A stretch of 64,000 nt of DNA from an uncultured Lachnotalea sp. (GTDB lineage: Bacteria > Bacillota > Clostridia > Lachnospirales > Lachnospiraceae). The position numbers were made by a program, and so were the translations under genes. Positions 43,121 through 53,112 of this stretch are shown piece after piece. The stretch covers positions 1-64,000 of the forward strand of contig CAMSZT010000006.1 in NCBI GenBank assembly GCA_947066815.1, read 5' to 3'. Below the pieces are notes generated by a model. It did not search any database and had not been told where the DNA came from. It saw nothing but the letters and a program-made list of their open reading frames with translations. Each line of letters starts with the position of its first letter. Position 1 is the first letter of the stretch.

Positions 43121-44239
43121 TTGAAGATCAATCTGGTTATGATCGTAAAAAACGAAGAGCGGAGCCTGAGGCAGTGCCTCCGGGCGGCGCGCCCTCTGGT
43201 GGACGAGATGATCGTGGTGGATACGGGTTCCACGGACCGGACCAGGGAGCTGGCCAGGGAAGCGGGGGCAAAAGTGTACGAATTTGCCTGGGTGCAGGAC
43301 TTTTCCGCCGCCCGCAATTTTGCGCTGGAGCAGTCGGACGCCGACTGGAACCTGGTGCTGGACGCCGACGAATATCTGAGACCGGTGAAGCGGAAGGTGA
43401 TGACGGCGAGCCTCGCCGCGGGGGATGAACGGTACGGAAAAGGGAAATGGATGGGGGCGATCCTGCGGTTTGATTCTTTTCGGGACAGTTCGGGTCCGAA
43501 GTCTGCAGAGCCGGCGGGAGCGCCGGTTTCCGTCAGTTCTGCCCTCCTTCCCCGGGTTCTTCCGAGAGGGATCCGTTATCGGGGGATCATCCATGAGCAG
43601 CCGGATACGGAGATCCCCTGTCGGCTGATTCCTCTGCAAGCGGATCATGACGGGTATCTGCTGGAGGGGAAGAGCAGGAGAAATCTGGAATATTTAAGAG
43701 AGGCCGTGGAGCAGGAGCCGGAAAACCCCTACTACTGGTATCAGATGGCTATCACCCTGCGGGATGTGGGGGAGCTGGAGGAAAGCCTGCCCTGGTTCCG
43801 CAGGCTTTTCCGGGAGGGGCAGCAGGATGTGGGTTATTGGACAGACGGGATCCTGCGGTATCTGTACACCCTGATGGACCTGGAGACGGCAGATACCCTG
43901 GCAGAGGCAAAGGAGACCGTCGACAGCGTGCGGCCGGCTTTGGGGACGCGTGCGGATTTCTGTTTTGTCTGTGGGATTTTTTATACGAAGCTGGTGCTTT
44001 CCGATGTGCAGCGGTATATCGCATACCTGCCGCGGATCGAGGAAAGTTATCTGGAGTGCCTCCGGATCGGGGAGCATCCGGAGCTTGAGACGGTTGCCGG
44101 CACCGGATCTTTTAAGGCCGCCTATAATCTGGGACTGTGGTATGAACTTTCCGGGCAGCCGCAGAAGGCACGGATCTACTATCAGAGATCGGCGAAAGAG
44201 GGGTACGGGCCCGCGAAGGAGCGGCTCAGGCTGGTCTGA
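43121..44239 (+). CDS. GT2 glycosyltransferase with C-terminal TPR-like helices
   Basis: A 372-residue protein of the family that starts with VMIVKNEERSL, carries VDTGSTDRT and a DAD metal-binding motif (D81, D83) in LDADEY, and continues with tetratricopeptide-like helices. The IHEQ motif follows the GT domain, as in its paralogues at 47392, 54703 and 55995. Start is TTG 43121 after AGGGAGGG. Such enzymes sit beside flagellin genes in many Clostridia and probably add sugars to flagellin; the substrate is inferred from context. The C-terminus ends in an Sel1-like repeat (AYNLGLWYELSGQPQKARIY). Confidence 0.85.
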   Translation: MKINLVMIVKNEERSLRQCLRAARPLVDEMIVVDTGSTDRTRELAREAGAKVYEFAWVQDFSAARNFALEQSDADWNLVLDADEYLRPVKRKVMTASLAAGDERYGKGKWMGAILRFDSFRDSSGPKSAEPAGAPVSVSSALLPRVLPRGIRYRGIIHEQPDTEIPCRLIPLQADHDGYLLEGKSRRNLEYLREAVEQEPENPYYWYQMAITLRDVGELEESLPWFRRLFREGQQDVGYWTDGILRYLYTLMDLETADTLAEAKETVDSVRPALGTRADFCFVCGIFYTKLVLSDVQRYIAYLPRIEESYLECLRIGEHPELETVAGTGSFKAAYNLGLWYELSGQPQKARIYYQRSAKEGYGPAKERLRLV

Positions 44240-44354
44240 GCAGAGTTTCATAGCCGGCGGCAGATCATCTTGCCGTTGGCTGTAAGTACAGATCGTACCA
44301 TTCCGGCAGCGCAAGCCGGGGCTCCTTTCTGCGCTGCCGTAGTCCCGCGGGACG

Positions 44355-44696
44355 CTATTTATCCAGCATCCCGTACAGATAGAGCAGCTGCTTGAAAAAG
44401 GCTTCTGCCGCTGCAAAATGCCGTTCCGGAAGCCGGTGCAGCCGTTCCGTCAAAAATTCCAGATCGTTCAGATCCCGGTCCCCGAACAGGATCCAGTCGC
44501 TGGAGACGGACAGCTTCTCGCAGATGCGTTTCAACGTGGAGATAGAGATCCCGACAAGGCCCCTCTCAATGTCAGACACGTTTTTCGGATCCAGCGATAC
44601 AAGCTCCCCAAACTGCTCCTGGGTAAGCCCGGATAGTTCTCTTGCGGCCCGGATCTGCTTTCCGACCAAAAGGTTGATTTCTTTTTTCTCTTTCAT
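44355..44696 (-). CDS. XRE-family transcriptional regulator
   Basis: A 113-residue DNA-binding protein. The helix-turn-helix spans about residues 10-65 (VGKQIRAARELSGLTQEQFG, then VSDIERGLVGIS), followed by a helical C-terminus that may dimerise. The ATG at 44696 follows AGGAG on the minus strand. It is transcribed away from the Rpn remnant and GT2-methyltransferase gene and could control either the island or a lost toxin. Confidence 0.85.
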   Translation of the reverse strand: MKEKKEINLLVGKQIRAARELSGLTQEQFGELVSLDPKNVSDIERGLVGISISTLKRICEKLSVSSDWILFGDRDLNDLEFLTERLHRLPERHFAAAEAFFKQLLYLYGMLDK

Positions 44697-44785
44697 TGTT
44701 ACCACTCCTGTCTTTTTGTTTTTAATATCGTTAGTATACGCAGATAATATAAAATGGTCCGCGGTTGAAAAAATCGTTTTCTTGC

Positions 44786-44932
44786 TTAAAAGAGTTTTTG
44801 GAACGGAACCGGGCGGAGGTGAAGAAGGTGAGTATTTATGGGTATGATGCCGAAAAGCATATCCGGATGGAAAGAGAAGCGGCATGGGAACAAGGCAGGG
44901 AAGAGGGAATGGAACAAGAAGGGGAAAAGTTT
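44786..44932 (+). pseudogene. C-terminal remnant of an Rpn-family (PD-(D/E)XK) nuclease
   Basis: The frame reads EFLERNRAEVKKVSIYGYDA then EKHIRMEREAAWEQGREEG, the usual C-terminus of Rpn/transposase-like nucleases. No N-terminal or catalytic part precedes it. It is a near copy of 47055-47164, in the same orientation, and runs in frame into the GT2-methyltransferase gene, so translation from a TTG at 44765 would give a chimeric protein. Confidence 0.7.
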
Positions 44933-46696
44933 ATGAAAGGACTTGAAATGAAAAAGATAGAAGAAGAACTCCAGGAGCATATCGCCCGGGGAGATTATGA
45001 GGAGGCAGAGCGGATCCTGCAGGGATATCTGGCAGAGGAACAGGCGGTATATAACGATATCCTGGCGATCTTTGACGCCGGGATCGGGGAATATTACGGG
45101 GATGAGACGCGCAGGTGGGAAGCCATCCGCAGAGGGCTCTGCATCAATCCGAGGAACTACGAGCTGTATGTGATGCTGGGGAATTATTATCTGGATAAAA
45201 ATCCCGAACAGTCCTGGCTCTGCTATGAAAACGCCCTGTTTTACTGCGATGACGAGGAGGATCAGCCGCAGATTGAAGGGTTGATGCAGCAGCTTTTGGA
45301 GGAATACGGGGTATCTGTCCGAAAGACCGCGATCGTGATCCTCTCCTGGAACCTGCTGGAGTACACAAGGCTTTGCATCGAGAGTATCCGGCAGACGGTA
45401 CCGGAGAGTGCCAGGCAGATCATTGTGGTGGATAATGCCTCCGAAGACGGGAGTGTTGAGTGGCTGCGGGAGCAGACGGATATCCTTCTGATCGAGAATC
45501 AGGAAAACAGAGGGTTCCCGGCCGGATGTAACCAGGGGATCATTGCGTCCGACGCAGATGCCGACATCTTTCTTTTGAATAACGATACGGTGCTGCCGGA
45601 GAATGCCCTGTTCTGGCTGCGGATGGGACTGTATTCGGATGAAAGGAACGGCGCGGCGGGCAGTGTGTCGAATTATGTCAGAAATAATCAAAGGGCAGAG
45701 GGGGTACAGGCGGACGGAACCATGCCCGCCCTGTTTGCTTACGCGGAGAAGACGAATGTGCCGATGCAGTATCCCTGTGAGAAGAAGCTGTATCTGGTCG
45801 GGTTTGCCCTGCTGATCAGACGGTCGGTTTTGGACCGGGTGGGGATGCTGGACGAGCGGTTTTCTCCGGGAAATTTTGAAGACAACGATTATGGCCTGCG
45901 TATTTTAGAGGCAGGATACTATAATGTTTTGTGCAAAAACAGCTTTATCATCCATTTTGGAAGTGAGTCCTTTGGGAAAAAAGAAAAAGCGCTCAAGAGT
46001 ATCCTGGAGATGAGTGGAAGGAAGCTCAATGAAAAATGGGGCTTTTCCCTGCAGTATTATCTATACCCGCGGTCAGAGCTTGCGGATCAGATCGAGGCAC
46101 CGAGGGAAAAAGCCTTCCGGCTCCTGGACGTGGGCTGCGGCTGCGGAGCTTTTATGGGACATGTACAGGGGAGATATCCCAATGCCTCTGTATATGGGAT
46201 CGAGCTTTTTCCGAAAGCCGCCGGGTTTGCGGGGACAATGGGAGAGGTGATCTGCGGGGATGTGGAACATATGGAATTTCCTTGGCCGGAAGAGTTCTTT
46301 GATCATATGGTCTTCGGGGATATCCTGGAGCATCTGGACGATCCGCAGACGGTACTGGTGCGCCTGTCCCGACATTTAAAGCGGGGAGGGCATATCATTG
46401 TCAGTATGCCGAATGTCAGGCATTACTCGGTGATGATCCCGCTGCTCTGTGAAGACCGGTTTACCTATGGAGATGCGGGAATCTTAGACAGGACCCACCG
46501 GAAGCTGTATACAGGAAAAGAGATCATGGAACTGGTCGCAAGGAGCGGCTATCAGGTGGAAAAAATGCTGGGGATCACCAGGGGAGAGACCGGAGAACAG
46601 AGAAGGAAGCTGGAGGAATTTCTGTCGGGGATGAAGCTGCCGGATATCCAGAGCTTTTTTCATTATCAATATCTGGTTAAAGCAGTAAAAGAATGA
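44933..46696 (+). CDS. GT2 glycosyltransferase fused to a class I methyltransferase
   Basis: About 587 residues. A helical N-terminus (TPR-like) is followed by a rhamnosyltransferase-like GT2 domain (KTAIVILSWNLLEYTRLCIE, VVDNASEDGS, LLNNDTVLPE). Then comes a SAM-dependent methyltransferase with FRLLDVGCGCGAFMGHV (motif I) and FFDHMVFGDILEHL. It could add and methylate a sugar on flagellin or a surface glycan. I set the start at ATG 44933 (AAGGGG 8 bases upstream); ATG 44948 is an alternative, and the open frame extends back to TTG 44765 through an Rpn remnant. Confidence 0.82.
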   Translation: MKGLEMKKIEEELQEHIARGDYEEAERILQGYLAEEQAVYNDILAIFDAGIGEYYGDETRRWEAIRRGLCINPRNYELYVMLGNYYLDKNPEQSWLCYENALFYCDDEEDQPQIEGLMQQLLEEYGVSVRKTAIVILSWNLLEYTRLCIESIRQTVPESARQIIVVDNASEDGSVEWLREQTDILLIENQENRGFPAGCNQGIIASDADADIFLLNNDTVLPENALFWLRMGLYSDERNGAAGSVSNYVRNNQRAEGVQADGTMPALFAYAEKTNVPMQYPCEKKLYLVGFALLIRRSVLDRVGMLDERFSPGNFEDNDYGLRILEAGYYNVLCKNSFIIHFGSESFGKKEKALKSILEMSGRKLNEKWGFSLQYYLYPRSELADQIEAPREKAFRLLDVGCGCGAFMGHVQGRYPNASVYGIELFPKAAGFAGTMGEVICGDVEHMEFPWPEEFFDHMVFGDILEHLDDPQTVLVRLSRHLKRGGHIIVSMPNVRHYSVMIPLLCEDRFTYGDAGILDRTHRKLYTGKEIMELVARSGYQVEKMLGITRGETGEQRRKLEEFLSGMKLPDIQSFFHYQYLVKAVKE

Positions 46697-46757
46697 GAAA
46701 GATGCAGACCGTGAAAACGAAAGAAACAAAACAGAAAACAGCACAAATGTAAACAAG

Positions 46758-47315
46758 GTGTATAAAGCAACGGTTTTTGAAATGATATTTCAGGAGAAAC
46801 CGGCGCTCCTCAGTCTGTATAATGCGGTTAACGGAACGGATTATCAGGACCCGGAGGAACTTACCGTCAATACGCTGGAAAATGCCATTTATACAAACAT
46901 CCAAAATGACGTTTCTTTTTTGATCGATTCCAGGCTGAATCGGGAATTGGGAGACTATACAGAATTTGTGAGACTGGTCAGAGCCTACCAGGGAAAACAT
47001 CCTTTGGAAAGGGCTGTGGACCTTGCCATGGATGAGTGTATCCGGAAGGGGATTTTAAAAGAGTTTTTGGAACGGAACCGGGCGGAGGTGAAGAAGGTGA
47101 GCGTTTACGAATACGATGCCGAAAAACATATCCGGATGGAAAGAGAAGAGGCATGGGAGGAAGGAAGAGAAGAAGGGATTGCTCTGGGTGAACAGAGGAG
47201 CAATGAATTGGCCAGGCGGCTTATCAAGGAAAGGCGTTATGACGATCTGGAGCGGGCGGTAAATGACGAAGCCTACCGCAGGCAGCTTTTTATGGAACTG
47301 GGGATCATTTCCTGA
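46758..47315 (+). pseudogene. Rpn-family nuclease/transposase-like gene with an internal deletion
   Basis: The 185-codon frame starts at GTG with the Rpn N-terminus (VFEMIFQEKPALLSLYNAVN, then NDVSFLIDSRLN). It jumps at about residue 60 to the C-terminal part (YTEFVRLVRAYQGKHPLERA, then GILKEFLERNR). The central PD-(D/E)XK catalytic segment, roughly 100 residues in full-length members I recall, is missing, yet the frame stays open. So it is a scar or a small derivative protein without nuclease activity. Its C-terminal DNA repeats the remnant at 44786. Confidence 0.72.
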
Positions 47316-47391
47316 GGGGGTAAGAAGGAGAAAAACTTATGAAAGTGTGTGTGGTTAGAATGATAAACGGAGAGATAAAATTGGTGAAATT

Positions 47392-49917
47392 ATGGCGAAG
47401 CTAAGACTTTCTCAGTGCATGATCGTCAAAAACGAAGAGAAAAATATCCGAAGGGCTCTGTCCTGGGGGAGAGACATCATGTGGGAACAGATCGTGGTGG
47501 ACACCGGGAGCACGGACCGGACCGCGCAGATCGCACAGGAAATGGGGGCGAAGCTGTTCCGCTTTGACTGGATCGACGATTTTGCCGCGGCGAAAAATCA
47601 TGCCATCCGGCAGGCCGGCGGGGACTGGATCGTTTTTCTGGACGCGGACGAATACCTTTCGCCGGAGGATACGGAAAAACTTCTCCCCCTGCTCGAGGGG
47701 CTTTCCGGAGAGCGGGAGAATGCCGTGACGGCGGCCTGGGTCCAGACAGACGGGAGGGAAGCGTTCCTTGCGGAGGCGGCGGGATCGGGGCTGGAAAACC
47801 GTGTGACTGTGCGGGCGGACGGGAGCAGGAGGAGCGCCCTTGCCGGGACGGTAGTCCGGATCTTCCGTAATCAGCCGGGGCTTCTCTATCGGGGAAGGAT
47901 CCATGAACAGCTTTCCATGGAGGGCGGAGAGGTGTCCTGCTATGACGCCAGCGCGTCTTTGTCTGTCCTGCATACCGGATATACCCCGGAGGAGATGGAG
48001 GAAAAAAAGAAGACAGAGCGGAACATCCGCCTGTTGCAAAAAGAGGTGGAGCAGGATCCTTCCAATTATAAGATGCTCGCCCATCTGGGAGGCTCTTATT
48101 TTCAGCAGAGGCAGTATGAGGAGGCGGCACGCTGGTATGAGGAGGCCGTGCGCCATATGCCAAAGAGGCCGGAGGAGGAGAGTATCCAGGATGCGGCGGT
48201 CTTTAAAAACCTCCTGTTCCTCTATTCCGGATCGGACCAGGAAGAGCTTCTGCAGAGGGCTTACGCGGGCGGCACCGGACGGTTTCCGAAAGAGGCGGAC
48301 TACGATTATATGGCAGGGCAGTATTATTTCGGGAAAAGGCGTTTTTAGGAAGGAGCCTTTTATCTGTCGCGGGCCGTCGGGCTGCTGGACCGATACGGAA
48401 GTGACCGGAGGTCGACCCTGCTCGCGAGCGGGCTTTCGGAGGCCTGGGAGATGCTGGCGGAATGCCTCTATGAGACCGGGGACCGGAAGACCTGCGTGAA
48501 CTGCGCGGTGACTCTTTTAAAAGCCGATCCCCACAGAAGGGTGACGCTGGAGATTTTGTTAAAAGCCTTTCGGGATGACGAAAAGACCAACGGGGAAAAG
48601 GCGGCTTCTGCCCCGCAGGTACTGGCCTTTCTGGGGAACCTCTATGATCTGGAGTGCCCGGAGCAGCGGCAGTTCGTACGGCAGACGGCGGAAAGCGCGG
48701 AGTACGGGGGACTGGTGCGGGAGCTGGAAAAGAGGGATCCTCCGGATGGAGAAGAGGGTCTGGGGCGGGACGGCCTGCCGGATATCTATTTCTTTCCTGC
48801 TTACCCCCTTACCAATATGCAGCTTCTGAAGGACCGGGTTTTGATCCCATATGTCTACTACCGCCATTTTGGCAGGAGCCTGACGCTGGTGACAAAAGCG
48901 GCCGGCGACTATCCCTATCTGGACAGGCTGGAAGGGGCGCGGATGGAAATCCTTTCCTACCCGGAGGATGAACCGGATTGCTATGACCATTATATCCGGG
49001 CCTACAGCAAATATATCCGGGAGCACTACCGGACCATGGATCTTTTGTTCCTGTTCCAGCCCATGCCTCATTATGTTCCGCTGGTGCAGTTGTACAGGAA
49101 GCTGCGGCCGGACGGAAAGATCTACCTGAAGCTGGATGTGAATTCCGGCTGGATGGACCGGTTTCCGCTTCCCTCGAAGGAGCTGGGGCCTCTGCTCGAC
49201 GCCTGCAATGTGATCAGCGCGGAGGGAAGGCGGATGCAGCGGCTTTTGAGTAAGAAAAGGCCTTGGATCATCGACTATATTCCCAACGGGTATTATACCT
49301 TTGGGGAGGAGATGCCGAGGACTTCCTTTGAGGAAAAAGAGGATATCATCCTGACCGTGGGACGGATCGGGAACCGGGAAAAAAATAATGAGATGCTGTT
49401 GGAGGGCTTTGCCCTGGCGGCGTCGGAGCTGCCCTCCTGGAGCCTCAGGCTGGTCGGGCCGGTGGAGGAGGGCTTCCGGCAGTTCTGCGGGCAGTTTTTC
49501 GAAAGACACCCGGATCTAAAGGACCGGGTGATCCTGACCGGGCCGATCATGGACAAACAGCGGTTGAACGAGGAATACAGGAAGGCGAAGATCTTTGCCC
49601 TGACATCCAATAAAGAGGGCTTTCCCAATGTGTTTTCGGAGGCGGCCCTCCTGGGCTGCAATATGGTCGTCACGGATATCGATGCGGCGGGGGATATGAC
49701 GGGGGACGGGGCATTTGGAATCACAGTCCCCATCGGGGACGCCGACGGATTGGCCCGTGCGTTTTTGGAATTATGCAGGGACGAGGCGCGGATGAGGAAG
49801 AGCTGCCTGGAGATACAGGCGTATGTGCGCCGCTTTTTTGATTATGATAGGATCGTGAGGCGGCTCCACATTCTGCTGGGTAACCAGAAGCCGATGGGAG
49901 AGGAGGGACGGCTGTGA
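47392..49917 (+). pseudogene. GT2-TPR-GT4 glycosyltransferase fusion interrupted by one in-frame amber codon
   Basis: The frame encodes 841 residues apart from a TAG at 48346-48348 (codon 319). The first part is a GT2 domain (LSQCMIVKNEEKNIRRALSW, DAD at D84/D86, IHEQ) with TPR helices. The part after TAG (EGAFYLSRAVGLL onward) continues the TPR region of the paralogues and ends in a GT4-type domain (VNSGWMDRF, LTVGRIGNREKNNEML, EGFPNVFSEAALLG). Both sides stay in one frame, so a single substitution (for example CAG to TAG) explains it. Restart at ATG 48451 could give a 488-residue GT4 protein. Confidence 0.8.
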
Positions 49918-50978
49918 ATCTGCAGATGAAGGTGATAGAAGGGGATTTTTGCCTGACCGACGCGGACAGCGGGGAATACTGGCGGCTCTTTTCCGGATCC
50001 TGTTATGAAAATCTTTCCGGATGTCCGATCCATATAAAAAGTACAAGCACCCCTCTGTCTGTCCTGGATATCTACAGCGCCTTTTTCCTGAAGCTTTTGG
50101 GCGGTCCTGCTTCCGGCAGTATGCCGCCCTGGCTTCTGATCGGCTCCCATATCGTCCGAGAGCTGATGGCGAGAAATCAGAAGTTTTATGCTCTGGCCGC
50201 CGGCCGGGAACTTGACGGCATGGCAGATGCCCTTTCTGAACTTGTGCATTCTTTCCGGGAGGATTCGGGGATCCTTCTGGCGGAGCCGGAAAACAGGGCC
50301 GGAGAGGGGAGAAGGGCGCCATGCCCTTCCCTGAAAGAAGTATTGCCAATCATAGGGGAGGGGACGCTGTCCTGCCTGATCCTGGAGGCGGAGCTTTTGC
50401 AGCATGAGGACGAGGGATTTTTTGCGGATCTGATCTGGAAGGTGTCGGAGGGCGGATCGCTGGTGATCTACGGGGAGGCGCAGGATGCGTTCCTCATGGA
50501 GCATCCCTTCCTCCAGGATTTTTCCGGCCAGGAATTTGCGGGCTCGCTGGTCGCGGAGGGCAGAGTGGATGCCGGACTCCTTGGGAAGGTCCGGGTGTAC
50601 ACGGAGAGTGCCCGGAGGAGCGCGGAGAGAAACGGCATTGTGTCGAAGTTCAAAGAACTGCTGCCGCTTCTGGAGGAGCTTCTGGGAGCGGATGAGGAAA
50701 AAGAGGCGGCATCCTGCGCGGAGCGGGCGGTCCGGGCGCTGACAGAGCTGGAGAGGCTGGTCGCCGGATACTATCCGCGGCTCAGAGATCTGGACCTGAA
50801 ATGGGATACCAACCGGTTTAAGGAGGCGGCGGTGCGGCTGCTCCTGGCCTGGGAGGACACACAGAAGGATGCGGTTTTGACGGAGCAGGAGACCTTATCG
50901 GAGATCTGGCGGGCTTACGAAAAAGCGTTTTACAGGGAATTTGGATATTTTGAGGAGAGAGGGGACCGAAAGCAATGA
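49914..50978 (+). CDS. Hypothetical protein of the flagellin glycosylation island
   Basis: I do not recognise the family. The 354-residue product starts at GTG 49914, overlapping the upstream stop, and overlaps the next gene by four bases, so it is translated with glycosyltransferases on both sides. The centre (about 150-215) has an alpha/beta look (GTLSCLILEAELLQHEDEGF, GGSLVIYGEA) and the C-terminus is helical and charged. No membrane segment or signal peptide. It may be a degenerate dehydrogenase-like or accessory protein; no function is assigned. Confidence 0.7.
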   Translation: MNLQMKVIEGDFCLTDADSGEYWRLFSGSCYENLSGCPIHIKSTSTPLSVLDIYSAFFLKLLGGPASGSMPPWLLIGSHIVRELMARNQKFYALAAGRELDGMADALSELVHSFREDSGILLAEPENRAGEGRRAPCPSLKEVLPIIGEGTLSCLILEAELLQHEDEGFFADLIWKVSEGGSLVIYGEAQDAFLMEHPFLQDFSGQEFAGSLVAEGRVDAGLLGKVRVYTESARRSAERNGIVSKFKELLPLLEELLGADEEKEAASCAERAVRALTELERLVAGYYPRLRDLDLKWDTNRFKEAAVRLLLAWEDTQKDAVLTEQETLSEIWRAYEKAFYREFGYFEERGDRKQ

Positions 50979-52210
50979 GGATCGTTCTATTTTACTCGGA
51001 GACAGAATCCTTCAATTTTTTCACGGACCGGCTGGCGGAGGAGCTTAAGGCCCGGGGACATGAGGTTTTTATCCTGGACTATCTGCAGCCCCGGTCACAG
51101 GGAGCCCATTCTTATCAGGCGTTTGCGGAGTTTGCCGTGAAAAAGATTGACGCGGTGATCTGCTTTGACGGACTGGGAAGCAGGGAGGATATGTTCATTG
51201 AACTCTGGGACGCCCATGAGGCTGTGGTGGTGAATATCCTGATGGACCACCCGCTCCGGTTCCATCCCATGCTCGCGAAGCATCCGCGCCGCTATCTTTT
51301 GTTCTGCTGCGACTGGAACCACGTGGAATATGTGAAGCGGTATTTCGGGAGGGAGGTTCCCTGTGTGCTTTTTATGCCCCATGTGGGCGTTCTGCCGAAA
51401 GAGGACTCAGGGCAGGAGATCCCGTATGAAAAAAGAAAATTTGAGATCCTCTTTTCCGGAACTTATTATCAGCCGGAATCCATGCTCTCCCAGATAAAGG
51501 AGCAGCTGCATTTCAACTTCAGCGACAATACCACGGCGGAGGGCTTTTACCGCCGTATGTATCAGGAGCTGGTGCGGGACAGCAGCCTGACCACGGAGGC
51601 GGCAGTCCTCGATACGGCGGGGCGGCTCGGATGGCAGATTTCCGAGGATGCCGTGAAGATGCTGATGAACGGCTCCGTATATGTGGACTGGGCGATCCGC
51701 ATGTACCAGAGGGAGCGGGTGGTGAAGGCGCTGGCGGAGGCGGGGCTTCCGCTGTACCTTCTGGGACGGGGGTGGGAAAACCATCCCTCCGTACACTGCA
51801 AAAATGTGCACCATCTGAACGACCGGGTCCCCTACGCCGAGACGCTGCCGCTCATGGCGGACGCAAAGATCAATCTGAATGTGTTCCCCTGGTTCAAATA
51901 CGGGACACACGACCGGATCTTCAATACCCTGCTGCAACATTCCCTGCCGCTCACGGACTCCAGCAGGTGGATCGAAGAGAACTTTACGGACGGGGAGGAT
52001 ATCGCTCTTTATGATCTGGACCATCTGGAGGAGCTTCCGCGGATCGCGGAGGGACTGCTATCGGATCCGGACCGCGCGGAAGCGATGATCGAAAAGGGAT
52101 ATGAAAAGGTGAGAGACAATCTGACCTGGGGGCACTGCACGGAGTGGGTGCTGGAGGGAATCCGGAATATAGAAAAGGGGCGATATGCCCCTTATCCAAG
52201 ATTGAGTTGA
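50975..52210 (+). CDS. CgeB/DUF3880-like glycosyltransferase
   Basis: A 411-residue protein of the CgeB type (two Rossmann-like domains, GT-B fold). It starts IVLFYSETESFNFFTDRLAE and has the C-terminal GT1-like region: LYLLGRGWENHPSVH, KINLNVFPWFKYGTHDRIFN with the invariant DRIF/NRVFE-like motif, and LPLTDSS. CgeB-like enzymes modify spore or flagellar glycans in Firmicutes. It ends the 47392-52210 group; its stop overlaps the tail of a hicB remnant on the other strand. Confidence 0.8.
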   Translation: MRIVLFYSETESFNFFTDRLAEELKARGHEVFILDYLQPRSQGAHSYQAFAEFAVKKIDAVICFDGLGSREDMFIELWDAHEAVVVNILMDHPLRFHPMLAKHPRRYLLFCCDWNHVEYVKRYFGREVPCVLFMPHVGVLPKEDSGQEIPYEKRKFEILFSGTYYQPESMLSQIKEQLHFNFSDNTTAEGFYRRMYQELVRDSSLTTEAAVLDTAGRLGWQISEDAVKMLMNGSVYVDWAIRMYQRERVVKALAEAGLPLYLLGRGWENHPSVHCKNVHHLNDRVPYAETLPLMADAKINLNVFPWFKYGTHDRIFNTLLQHSLPLTDSSRWIEENFTDGEDIALYDLDHLEELPRIAEGLLSDPDRAEAMIEKGYEKVRDNLTWGHCTEWVLEGIRNIEKGRYAPYPRLS

Positions 52211-52848
52211 GACTTTAAAGCTTCCTGCAGTACCTGTGAGAAATTGATGTTTCGTTCTAAAGCAGCGGCATTAAGCCATGCGGGTAAGGTGACGGTTCTA
52301 TTGACTGCACGGTTCACATTCGCCAAACGGACTGACGGCATATAGACATCAATTAGAACTGCCCGTTCATTTTCTTTTGTTTTGATTTCGGATAGGGGAG
52401 TGGGGACGGGGATTTCTTCCCTATCTTCTTCCAGTCCGTTGAGGACGCAGCCGAGAAGCTCCCGCGCTGATAAAAGGGCATCATCATTTGTGCCGCTGGT
52501 AGCCCCGGGGAAACGATCTCAATGATGAAATCCGGGGCGCCGTTACACCGGTTTTCGTCCAGCTTGCCTTTGTCGCACACGATCATGATGTCAGGCTGTA
52601 CGACGGTGAGGGGATGGTCTGAGAGCTTTACGTCAAATGGGGGCAGGAAATACCCTGCAGTCCCCTTTTCGGGATTTTACCTAGGAATTCAGCAGGGTGC
52701 ACAGTTCCAGGAGGACGGACTGGTGAACCTGCGGCGGGCCGGCCGTGTAGTAAATCTGTCCGTCAAAAACTTCTGCCCTGACATTTTCCGGGAGAGCTTC
52801 ATACTCTTCTAAAGTGACGCTTTGAGGCTGAGGCTGTGATACTGACAT
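52192..52848 (-). pseudogene. Chimeric remnant: 5' part of a Uma2-family gene joined to the 3' part of a hicB antitoxin gene
   Basis: From ATG 52848 the frame gives a Uma2-like start (TLEEYEALPENVRAEVFDGQ, then GPPQVHQSVLLELC). It is broken by a TAG and a frameshift near a CCCCC run, and resumes with PPFDVKL, PDIMIVCDKGKLDENRCNG and DFIIEIVSPG. At the TTCCCCGGGG sequence the HicB frame takes over (TNDDALLSARELLGCV, PVPTPLSEIKTKENER, VTLPAWLNAAALERNINFSQ, VLQEALKSQL) and stops at 52192. Two unrelated genes were thus joined by a deletion; neither is functional. Confidence 0.72.
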
Positions 52849-52877
52849 GGATCACGCTTCCTTTCCGGATATATGTA

Positions 52878-53112
52878 TTACATGATCTGCAAAAGGATTT
52901 CAGCTGGGGTAAACGCAGGGATGCCAAAGCCTTCAAAATCTCTTTTGTTTCGGGTGGCAATACAATCACAATGTATGGATCTGGCGCAGACAGCAACAAG
53001 ACAATCCTCAAAATCCTTTGCCCTTTTCTGAAATGCAGTAAGAATCCTCTATAAAAGGTTCTCTTTCCAATAATACATCAATGATCACGTTCGTATCACA
53101 CATTATTTTCAT
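52878..53112 (-). pseudogene. PIN-domain toxin (VapC-like) with an internal deletion
   Basis: The N-terminus MCDTNVIIDVLLEREPF (first PIN acidic residue present) is followed directly, in another frame, by the C-terminal third: LTAFQKRAKDFEDCLVAVCA, then CDCIATRNKRDFEGFGIP, ending at 52878. The middle of the domain, with further metal ligands, is gone and the frame is shifted at about 53045. The toxin is dead, while the antitoxin gene next to it (53096-53323) is intact and overlaps its start. Confidence 0.78.

Noticed and set aside
42895-43428. 177-codon + strand frame before the GT2 gene at 43121
   Set aside because: Gly/Arg-rich shadow frame overlapping the PilZ gene and the GT2 gene, with no family resemblance.
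44304-44339. 10-bp inverted repeat CGGCAGCGCA/TGCGCTGCCG between convergent genes as a terminator
   Set aside because: The loop is 16 bases and there is no T-run on either side, so termination is not supported.
48346-48348. TAG as a pyrrolysine codon or programmed readthrough
   Set aside because: No pyl genes are visible and paralogues have ordinary Glu/Lys at the aligned position; a nonsense substitution is simpler.
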